In this document: positions 1 through 5,242 of the stretch, piece after piece
Numbering within the stretch: position 1 is the first letter of the stretch
Layout of the letters: every line of letters begins with the position of its first letter
Origin: Anaeromyxobacteraceae bacterium
GTDB taxonomy: Bacteria > Myxococcota > Myxococcia > Myxococcales > Anaeromyxobacteraceae
NCBI GenBank assembly: GCA_027349605.1
Contig: DAIEMM010000218.1
Coordinates: 1 to 6,942 of the forward strand
Length of the DNA stretch: 6,942 nucleotides
Direction of reading: 5' to 3'
Made by a program: the position numbers and the translations under genes
Notes under the pieces: model-generated
Seen by the model: only the letters and a program-made list of their open reading frames with translations
The model's database searches: none
Told to the model about the DNA's origin: nothing

Positions 1-343
1 CGTGATCGCGGAGCGCAACGGTGAGCGCCGTCAGTGCCGCGCCCTCGGATTCCAGGACCGATCCAGCGGCGGCCAGAAGGCGCCGGAGCTCGACGTGCTG
101 CGATCGGAGCATTGCGGCCTCCTCGGGGTGGACCCTTCCGAACGCGGCGAACAGGTATTTCTCCTCCGCGGCCATGTGGCCGAGGAAAGCAGCCTCGAAG
201 TCCCGCCACCGAGCCCTTTTCACGTGCGCGTCGTTCCCCCCAGGCTCGTCCCGGAACCGGTCGAGAAGCCCCTCCAGGCGTGCGTGGTCCCGGTGCAAGA
301 ACGCGCGGACCCCGTCCGCAAGAACCGGACTCGATTGTCCCAT
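1..343 (-). CDS. Hemerythrin-like HHE domain protein, N-terminal part (3' end outside window)
   Basis: The frame is open from an ATG at 343-341 to the window edge, giving 114 residues; the C-terminus is missing. The start is supported by GGAG at 355-352, eight bases upstream. The translation is rich in Arg, Glu, Leu and His and looks like a helical bundle. It carries the HHE-type iron-ligand pattern: HRDH at 17-20, HMAAEE at 56-61 (the HxxxE motif), a QH..LR motif around His83, and a further His114 where the next ligand helix would begin. Family knowledge: HHE proteins form a four-helix bundle holding a non-haem di-iron centre that binds O2 or NO, or stores or senses iron. No signal peptide is seen, so it is probably cytoplasmic. 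It lies 44 bases downstream of the Met-rich lipoprotein on the same strand, so co-transcription is plausible. Its exact role cannot be told, because regulatory or extra C-terminal domains would lie outside the window. Confidence 0.85.
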   Translation of the reverse strand, partial: MGQSSPVLADGVRAFLHRDHARLEGLLDRFRDEPGGNDAHVKRARWRDFEAAFLGHMAAEEKYLFAAFGRVHPEEAAMLRSQHVELRRLLAAAGSVLESEGAALTALTVALRDH

Positions 344-387
344 CGTGCGGACTCCATGGTCCGGGGGCCTGGTTTCCGAGCACGCGT

Positions 388-2919
388 CTACTGGATTGCC
401 CCCGTGGACGTGCTCAGCTTGTTCACGAGCGTCTGTACGTCCGTCATGGTCGCACCGGACTTGTTCATGGACGAGCCGACGAACGTGGTCATGGCGGTGG
501 CGAGGCCGGTCGTGCCGGCGGTCGTCTGCATCATGGTCCCGCTCCCCATCATCCCGCCCATGCCACTCATCGAGATGGACGTCGAGCCCATCATCCCGTT
601 CATGGTGCCGTCCGAGGCGTCCTTCATCATCGAGGTCACCATCCCGGACGACGAGACCGTCATCCCGATGGTCTTCGCGTACTCGGACATGGCCGCGATG
701 GACATCCCGTAGTTCTTCTGCGCCTGGGTGGCGCTGGAGGCCGAGCCCGCCGTCGACGGGTCCATCGGCGGGGTCATGAGGATGTCGCCCGCCAGGAAGT
801 AGTTGCCGACGGCGGTGTTGGCCGCTCCCGCGTTCGCGGCCGTCATGCCGCCGGACATGTACTGCGCCATCATCTGGGCCATGGAGGTGAGCGGCGTGAC
901 CAGGACGCCGGTCGTGGTCGAGCCCGCCGTGACCGACGGGACGCAACTCGTCATCACGTCGCCCGACTGCAGGGTCATCGTGGTCCCGTTGGCCGGGTCC
1001 ACGAAGGTCCCGCCAGACACCTGCAACATCACGGTCCCGGCGTAGGCGCCGAGCGGGATCGAGAAGTTGCCCGTGGCGTCGACGGTGCCGGTGCCGATCA
1101 TCGGTCCCATCGTGCCGCTGGTAACCGAGTAGGCCGTCACCGTGCCCGAGGTCATCGTGCCCAGGAAGGCGGTGCCGCTCATCGTCCCATGCGGGCTCAC
1201 GGTGCTGCCGGCGCCGGGGAGCTGGCCGTTCGAGCCGGCAAGCTGGGTCATGAGGGCCTGCATGTCGGCCGCCGTCACGCCCGACGCGTTCATCGCGGAG
1301 CCGATGAAGGTGCCCATCGCGGTGGAGAGTCCGGACGTCCCGGCCGACGGCTGCATCATCCCGCCCATCATGCCGCCCATGCCGGCCATCGAGATGGCGG
1401 TTGCCCCCATCATCCCGTCCATGACGCCGTCCGATGCGTCGTCCGTCATCGCCGTGACCATGCCCGAGGACGACGTCGTCATCCCCTGGTTCCTCGCGTA
1501 CTGCGACATCGCTGCGATGGACATGCCGTAGTTCTTCATGTCCTGGGTGGCGGAGCCGCCCGAGCCCGGGGTCATGGGATTCATGGGGACGGTGTGCAGG
1601 ATGTCGCTCACCGAGAAGTACGTGCCGACGGCGGCGTGCGCGGTGGCGATGTTGGCGTCGGTCATCCCGCCGGTCATGGCCTTCGCCCGGGCGCTCGCCA
1701 TCGAGGTGAGCGGGGTCATCTGGATGCCCGTCGTCGTCGAGCCCGAGGTGACCGCCGGGACGCACGCCACGAGCAGGTCGCCGGGGAGCATCGGCATGGT
1801 CGAGCCCGTCGCCTCGTCCGTGTACGTGCCCCCCGTCATCTGGAGCATCACGGAGCCCGCGTAGGACCCCAGGGGCACGCTGAAGTTGCCCGAGGCGTCG
1901 GTGGTCGCGCTGCCGAGCTGCGCGCCCATCATCCCGTTCGTGATGGCGTAGGCGGTCACGGTGGCGCCGCCGACCGGTCCCTTCACCGCGGTGCCGGACA
2001 TCATCCCGGTCGTCGTCCCTCCGCCGCCGGGGACCTGGCCACTGGCCGCGTTGAGCTTGTCCACGAGCGGCTGCATGTCCGCCAGGGTCGCGCCGGACAC
2101 GTTCCTCGCCGACCCCACGAACGTGGTCATCGCCGTTGCGAGCCCCGCGGTCCCGGCGGTGGGCTGCATCATCGAGCCGCCCGTCATGCCGCCACCCATG
2201 GCGATGGGGGCCGTGCCCATCATCCCGTCCATCACGCCGTCCGAGGCGTCATCCATCATCGCCGTGACGACGCCCGACGAGTTCGGCATCCCGATGGTCA
2301 TCGCGTACTGGGACATCGCCGCGATGGCCATCCCGTAGTTCTTCGCGTCCTGGCTGGCCCCCGTGGCGGAGCCGGCGACCACCGGGTTCATGGGGACCGT
2401 GTGGAGGATGTCGGCCACGGAGAAGTAGGCCCCCATCGCCGCGTTCGCGGTCGCGATGTTCGCCGCCGTGATCCCCCCGGCCATGTGGTGCACCCGGGAG
2501 TGCGCCATCGAGGTGATGGGCGTGATCTGGATGCCCGTGGTCGAGGCGCCGGCCGTCACCGAGGGGATGGCGCATGCCATCACGTCCCCGGCCTGCATGG
2601 TCATGGTCGTCCCGGTCGCCTCGTCGGCGTAGGTGCCGCCGCTCGCCTGCAGCATGATCGGGCCCGAGTAGTCGCCGATGGGGACGTTGAAGTTTCCGGT
2701 CGAGTCGGTGGTGCCGCCGCCGACCTGGGCGCCCATCGTCCCGTTGGTGATGGCGAAGGCGGCCACGTTGGCCCCGCTCACCGGGCCCTTCACCACCGTT
2801 CCGCTGACCGTGCCGATCGTGGGCTGAGTGGCGGGGGCCGTACTGCTCCCGCCACCGCAGGCGAAGAGGAAGAGGGACGAGCCGAGGAGAACCGCCAGGG
2901 TCGGGATTCGGAGGGTCAC
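388..2919 (-). CDS. Methionine-rich lipoprotein with three ~270-residue tandem repeats
   Basis: 843 residues from a GTG at 2919-2917 to a TAG at 390-388. This start places a hydrophobic signal (residues 5-20) directly before a lipobox LFAC, so Cys21 is the predicted lipidated residue, followed by a flexible GGGSS linker. The frame stays open upstream to 3123, but that extension has no signal-like features. Three repeats follow at residues 36-300, 305-572 and 578-843. Each has a beta-rich half (SGTxxKGPVxGA, TTDxxGNFxVPxGxYxG, GGTYxDEATG) resembling carboxypeptidase-regulatory-like or prealbumin-like folds. A helical half follows (TPLTSMA, ANIATAxAAVGxYFSVxDIL, KNYGMxIAAMSQYA, DDASDGVMDGMMG). 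I recall this beta-plus-helical layout from other bacterial lipoproteins, where Leu or Ala often stand at the Met positions. Met is about 89 of 843 (hand count), clustered in GMMG/GGMM patches near residues 228-251, 498-522 and 771-797. Each repeat holds one Cys. Likely outer-membrane anchored. Function unknown; metal (CuI/AgI) binding or an oxidant sink is inferred. Confidence 0.88.
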   Translation of the reverse strand: MTLRIPTLAVLLGSSLFLFACGGGSSTAPATQPTIGTVSGTVVKGPVSGANVAAFAITNGTMGAQVGGGTTDSTGNFNVPIGDYSGPIMLQASGGTYADEATGTTMTMQAGDVMACAIPSVTAGASTTGIQITPITSMAHSRVHHMAGGITAANIATANAAMGAYFSVADILHTVPMNPVVAGSATGASQDAKNYGMAIAAMSQYAMTIGMPNSSGVVTAMMDDASDGVMDGMMGTAPIAMGGGMTGGSMMQPTAGTAGLATAMTTFVGSARNVSGATLADMQPLVDKLNAASGQVPGGGGTTTGMMSGTAVKGPVGGATVTAYAITNGMMGAQLGSATTDASGNFSVPLGSYAGSVMLQMTGGTYTDEATGSTMPMLPGDLLVACVPAVTSGSTTTGIQMTPLTSMASARAKAMTGGMTDANIATAHAAVGTYFSVSDILHTVPMNPMTPGSGGSATQDMKNYGMSIAAMSQYARNQGMTTSSSGMVTAMTDDASDGVMDGMMGATAISMAGMGGMMGGMMQPSAGTSGLSTAMGTFIGSAMNASGVTAADMQALMTQLAGSNGQLPGAGSTVSPHGTMSGTAFLGTMTSGTVTAYSVTSGTMGPMIGTGTVDATGNFSIPLGAYAGTVMLQVSGGTFVDPANGTTMTLQSGDVMTSCVPSVTAGSTTTGVLVTPLTSMAQMMAQYMSGGMTAANAGAANTAVGNYFLAGDILMTPPMDPSTAGSASSATQAQKNYGMSIAAMSEYAKTIGMTVSSSGMVTSMMKDASDGTMNGMMGSTSISMSGMGGMMGSGTMMQTTAGTTGLATAMTTFVGSSMNKSGATMTDVQTLVNKLSTSTGAIQ
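391..1188 (-). repeat. Coding tandem repeat unit 3 of the Met-rich lipoprotein
   Basis: Residues 578-843, running to the C-terminus. It is the most diverged unit. The opening KGPVxGA is replaced by FLGTMTSG, DILHTVPMNP by DILMTPPMDP, and ANIATA by ANAGAA. It still has about 32 Met, so Met richness is retained although the sequence has drifted. The offset from unit 2 is 273 codons (819 bases). Its Cys is in MTSCVPSV. Confidence 0.82.
1204..2007 (-). repeat. Coding tandem repeat unit 2 of the Met-rich lipoprotein
   Basis: Residues 305-572. It opens with GMMSGTAVKGPVGGATV. About 33 Met by hand count. It has the densest patch of the protein, around residues 511-522, where GMGG, MMGG and MM follow one another. 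It shares KGPV, TYxDEATG, ANIATA, YFSVxDILHTVPMNP and DDASDGVMDGMMG with unit 1, so units 1 and 2 look closest to each other. Its Cys is in LVACVPAV. Confidence 0.85.
2020..2814 (-). repeat. Coding tandem repeat unit 1 of the Met-rich lipoprotein
   Basis: Residues 36-300 of the lipoprotein. It opens with GTVSGTVVKGPVSGANV and ends with the QVPGGG linker. About 24 Met by hand count, the lowest of the three units. Unit-specific features are VHHM in the helical half and the PNSSGVV segment, where the other units have SSSGMV. Its Cys is in the VMACAIPSV segment. The offset to unit 2 is 269 codons (807 bases). Confidence 0.85.
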
Positions 2920-2925
2920 GGGAAG

Positions 2926-2932
2926 CCTTTCC
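2926..2932 (-). promoter_or_regulatory. Ribosome binding site that sets the GTG start of the lipoprotein gene
   Basis: On the minus strand GGAAAGG stands six bases before the GTG at 2919. Together with the signal peptide that starts right there, it argues for the GTG rather than the far-upstream in-frame ATG at 3123. Confidence 0.6.
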
Positions 2933-3124
2933 GCCGGGCTCGACGTCGGCCCGGCAATGCGACGCTTCAAGATTCGGGACGCGATAGGCGTCTTGGTCCT
3001 GCGGGTGTGAATCGATGCCGATCCAAGGGGTTTGGGGTCGTACAGGACTTGAACAGTCCAGGTCAGGCATTCGTTCCAGGTCTCAGAAAAAATCATTGCT
3101 TTCTGCCACTTACAGACCGTCATC

Positions 3125-3139
3125 CCCCGCTCACCGGGG
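3125..3139 (-). terminator. Short GC hairpin after the small secreted protein gene (possible weak terminator)
   Basis: CCCCG and CGGGG flank a five-base loop, starting eight bases after the TGA at 3150-3148. No T tract follows on the minus strand, so this is at best a weak or Rho-assisted terminator, an attenuator, or an mRNA end-protecting stem. Confidence 0.25.
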
Positions 3140-3147
3140 AGGTGCGG

Positions 3148-3666
3148 TCATTTCGCGTGCGCCATCTGCCCGCAGCCGTCCTGCGCCATGTGCTTCGCGT
3201 GCGTGCGAACCGCGGTCCGGAGTTGCTGGAGGTCGGCGGGGGCGATCGGAGTCAGGGCGATGCTCGCGCCTCTCTCGGTGTCGGTGACGGCCGCGTTCGA
3301 GGGCGGCATCGTCACCTTGCCCTCCATTCCCTTGCCGCCCCCCATCATCCCGCTCCCCATCATGCCGTCATGGATTCCGCCCGTGGCGTGATGCTGGTTG
3401 TGCATCTCCGCCATGCGGCGAACCTGGCTCCTGAGGACGGCGACGTCGTCCGTCGTCGTGAACACGAGCGTCTCGCCGTTCACCGTGTCGATCGCGGTCA
3501 CCTGGGTGCCCGGAACGTTCATGGGGCACGCCGGCATCATGGCGTGGGAATGCCCGTTCGCCGGTGCGGCGGTGGGGGTCTGGGCGGCAGTGTCGGCCGC
3601 CAGCGAGAGCGTGGCCGCCGAGAGAAGGGCCAATGCGGCGGTCCCGATGCGACGAGCGGAAGTCAT
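3148..3666 (-). CDS. Small secreted Met/His-rich protein with an internal duplication, function unknown
   Basis: 172 residues from an ATG at 3666 with a strong AAAGGAG site six bases upstream (3679-3673). It has an N-terminal signal peptide (MTSARR, then a hydrophobic stretch to about residue 23, cleavage near SLAA), so the product is periplasmic or secreted. The mature part starts with a likely metal site, HSHAMMPACPM (39-49). A helix-like segment follows (VAVLRSQVRRMAEMHNQHH, 75-93), then a Gly/Met patch GMMGSGMMGGGKGME (101-115), and an end with HAKHM and CGQMAH (156-170). Residues 64-89 (GETLVFTTT..DVAVLRSQVRRMAEMH) and 133-160 (GASIALTPI..ADLQQLRTAVRTHAKHM) align as an old internal duplication. 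Two Cys (47, 165) could form a disulfide or bind metal. I do not recognise a named family; CPM-VPGT-type proteins of this kind exist as hypotheticals. Soluble metal (copper-like) binding is inferred from the ligand residues and from the Met-rich lipoprotein next door. Confidence 0.82.
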   Translation of the reverse strand: MTSARRIGTAALALLSAATLSLAADTAAQTPTAAPANGHSHAMMPACPMNVPGTQVTAIDTVNGETLVFTTTDDVAVLRSQVRRMAEMHNQHHATGGIHDGMMGSGMMGGGKGMEGKVTMPPSNAAVTDTERGASIALTPIAPADLQQLRTAVRTHAKHMAQDGCGQMAHAK

Positions 3667-3766
3667 GTGTGGCTCCTTTGAACCCAGGGTGAGGACGGGA
3701 GATCCCGATCCGGTCCCGGGAGCATCGGGGCGTATGTGGCCTCGTCCGGTCCACGTCCACGGCCAA

Positions 3767-3788
3767 ACGGGTCCACGGGTTTACCCGT
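3767..3788. promoter_or_regulatory. Candidate operator: ACGGGT direct plus inverted repeats
   Basis: The plus strand shows ACGGGT at 3767-3772, again at 3775-3780, and its inverted copy ACCCGT at 3783-3788 after a TT spacer. The same area has three GTCCACG copies (starting at 3749, 3755 and 3771). It sits about 100-120 bases upstream of the small secreted protein gene, within the 206-base gap after the transporter gene. A regulator site for 3666-3148 is plausible. I could not assign it to a known metal-sensor consensus, and no clear -10/-35 was found. Confidence 0.3.
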
Positions 3789-3853
3789 ATCCAGGTCGAG
3801 CGCCCCGATGCCACCGCCACATCGGCGATGCCAGGCTCGTCTCCTGGGGACAC

Positions 3854-3874
3854 GAGCGCCATCGCGTGGCGCTC
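3854..3874 (-). terminator. Perfect 8-bp hairpin at the transporter gene's stop codon
   Basis: GAGCGCCA and TGGCGCTC pair around a five-base loop, and the stem overlaps the TGA (3875-3873) of the transporter. A bulged A would let CAC/GTG extend it by three pairs. No T tract follows on the minus strand, so it may limit read-through only partly or protect the mRNA 3' end. Confidence 0.35.
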
Positions 3875-4922
3875 AGTGCCGATGCCGGTGGTGCGGGTCC
3901 GGGTGGTGCGGGTGGTCGTGAACCATCGGTTCGTGACGGTGGGGGTGCGCGTGGGGCTCCGGTGGCACTCCCTCGCCGTGCGCGTGGGCGTGATGCTCGT
4001 CGCGAACATGGGCGTGGTCGTGTTCCACGGCATCGTGCGCGTGCCGATGCCCGTGCCTCGCCCGGACGAGGATGACCACGCCGATTCCCATGACGGCGCC
4101 GGCAGCCATCTCCTTCCAGGTCAGCTGCTCCCCGAGGATCGGAGCGGCCGCCAGCGCGCCCACGAACGGCGCCGTGGCGAGGTAGGCGGCCTGGCGCGCC
4201 GTCCCGATCTGCCGGAGGGCCAGGAGGTGGAGCACGATGCTCACCCCGTAGCCGAGGAAACCGGTCGCGAGCGCACCGGCGAGCGGTGCCGCCGCCGGCA
4301 ACCGGTCTCCCATCGCCAGTGCCACGCCGACGTTGACCACCCCCGCGACGAGCGTCTTCACGCGGGTCACGGCCACCGGGTCGCGGAGCGACAGGCGCTG
4401 GCTCAGGTTGTTGTCGATGGCCCACGCGAGGCCTGCCCCCGCCACCGCCAGGGCTCCCAGGGCGTGGACAGCCCCGTCGCCCGGGCTCGACGCCAGGATC
4501 ACACCACCGAGGATGACCGCCGCAGCGCCCAGGATTTCCCGCCGGACCAGGGACTCGCCGAAGAAGAGAACCGCGATGCCGATGGTGAAGGGTGCCTCCA
4601 GGTTGAGGAGGAGGGACGCCTCGCCGCCGGGCAGCCGGGCGAGGCCCACGAGCAGGAGGAGCGGCCCTGCGATGCCGCCGGAGATCACCATCGCCGCCAG
4701 GGTCGGGAGATCACTTCCCCGGAGGGGCGCCTCACGTCCGGTGCGGCGGAGGGGCGCGATGACCGACAGGCCGATCCCCGCTCCGAGATAGAGGAGCCCC
4801 GCCAGCATGAAGGTCCCGCTGGATGGGAGCAGGAGCTTCGCCAGGGGCGTGCTCAGCCCGAAGAGCACGGCCGCCCCGAGGCCGCTCGCCACGCCTCGTG
4901 GCAGACCAGGGACGGAGGGCAT
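3873..4922 (-). CDS. EamA/DMT-family transporter with a His-rich C-terminal tail
   Basis: 349 residues from an ATG at 4922-4920. The frame is open to 5072, but the extra 50 residues are Arg/Pro-rich and look non-coding, and the first helix begins ten residues after this ATG. The upstream GGA is a weak ribosome site, and a TTG two codons earlier is possible. There are about ten hydrophobic segments in two EamA halves (roughly 11-145 and 155-287), with the family-typical motifs EAPFTIGIAVLFFGE (109-123) and APFVGALAAAPILGE (251-265). The core of ~288 residues matches the usual family length. The remaining 61 residues (289-349) hold 23 His in HxH, HH, PHAHPHRH and PDPHHRHRH runs. I recall similar His-rich tails on some annotated EamA proteins, so this is probably a subfamily trait. 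Drug/metabolite exporters of this fold move varied small molecules; the substrate is unknown. The tail suggests metal binding or sensing on the cytoplasmic side. Confidence 0.88.
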   Translation of the reverse strand: MPSVPGLPRGVASGLGAAVLFGLSTPLAKLLLPSSGTFMLAGLLYLGAGIGLSVIAPLRRTGREAPLRGSDLPTLAAMVISGGIAGPLLLLVGLARLPGGEASLLLNLEAPFTIGIAVLFFGESLVRREILGAAAVILGGVILASSPGDGAVHALGALAVAGAGLAWAIDNNLSQRLSLRDPVAVTRVKTLVAGVVNVGVALAMGDRLPAAAPLAGALATGFLGYGVSIVLHLLALRQIGTARQAAYLATAPFVGALAAAPILGEQLTWKEMAAGAVMGIGVVILVRARHGHRHAHDAVEHDHAHVRDEHHAHAHGEGVPPEPHAHPHRHEPMVHDHPHHPDPHHRHRH

Positions 4923-5242
4923 GTCCAAGGCTACCCCGCCGTCCCGCTCCCGGCGAGGCGGCCGGTCCGCCGAAGGGTGACGGAGCCATGAGCGCGAAGA
5001 AATGCCCTGCGGGCATCTCGGGGCGCGAGGCCGATCCGGAGGACCAGCGCGTCGCCCCGGGCCGCAGGGCAAGTGCCCGGTCCCGCCTCCAGGTGCCAGC
5101 CGACAGGCATCGGGTGGCCGTCCTGGCGTTGGGGCGACCGGACACTCGAAGCCTAGTCGCGGGGCAGCTCCCTGGCAACCGGCACGGGTCGGTTCCGGGC
5201 CCTGACCTCGGGGAGGGATCAGCAGGTAGAGTGGCCGTCACC
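4923..5242. promoter_or_regulatory. Divergent intergenic region between transporter and aldehyde dehydrogenase genes
   Basis: 320 bases without a convincing gene; they should hold the promoters for both directions. Visible structures are ATGCCC-TGC-GGGCAT (5002-5016) and GGGCA-AG-TGCCC (5067-5078), two inverted repeats built from the same half-site in opposite order, plus a weaker TGCC/GGCA pair near 5094-5108. The reading frame of the aldehyde dehydrogenase is open through here, with an ATG at 4988, but the encoded stretch is Arg/Pro/Ala-rich with no domain character. No clear -35/-10 was identified. Confidence 0.4.

Larger units (their letters stand above)
2920..3147 (-). promoter_or_regulatory. 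Leader and probable promoter region of the lipoprotein gene
   Basis: A 228-base gap between the small secreted protein gene and the lipoprotein gene. It holds the most AT-rich patch of the window (about 3085-3115), which contains a 6-bp inverted repeat CAGAAA/TTTCTG around a 10-base loop. Nearer the gene, GGACT/AGTCC forms a 5-bp hairpin around a five-base spacer (about 3045-3060). No convincing -35/-10 pair could be picked. Its length and composition suggest that the lipoprotein has its own promoter or a long leader rather than depending only on read-through. Confidence 0.35.

Noticed and set aside
391..2814. Possible CRISPR or transposon origin of the ~810-base periodic repeats.
   Set aside because: The units are coding, in frame, diverged at DNA level and contain protein motifs. 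There are no spacers, terminal inverted repeats or transposase.
3033..3054. On the minus strand, GTTCAAGTCCTGTACGACCC looks like the 3' part of a tRNA (T-loop plus acceptor), hence a possible attachment-site remnant.
   Set aside because: The base-paired T stem is missing (GACTG does not pair with CCTGT), there is no upstream cloverleaf or matching 5' acceptor, and there is no integrase in the window. A search of the genome for an intact tRNA with this 3' end would be needed to revive the idea.
2920..3123. In-frame N-terminal extension of the lipoprotein to an ATG at 3123.
   Set aside because: The 68 extra residues would bury the signal peptide and lipobox, and the GTG at 2919 has its own GGAAAGG site.
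34..3681. A 1215-codon open frame on the plus strand, antisense to the lipoprotein and the small secreted protein.
   Set aside because: Its product is dominated by Arg, Gly, His and Ala with no domain or signal features. The opposite strand shows a lipobox, a signal peptide, ribosome sites and conserved repeats. The frame stays open because GC-rich, Met-rich repeated coding DNA gives few stops in this antisense phase.
4923..5072. A 50-residue N-terminal extension of the EamA transporter from 5072.
   Set aside because: It would put a Pro/Arg-rich stretch before the first membrane helix, unlike the family, and looks like untranslated GC-rich DNA.
4988..5242. An 85-residue N-terminal extension of the aldehyde dehydrogenase from the ATG at 4988.
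   Set aside because: The Arg/Pro-rich sequence has no domain features, the GGAG is too close (two bases) to that ATG, and the family normally begins at the EVVNPATG region.
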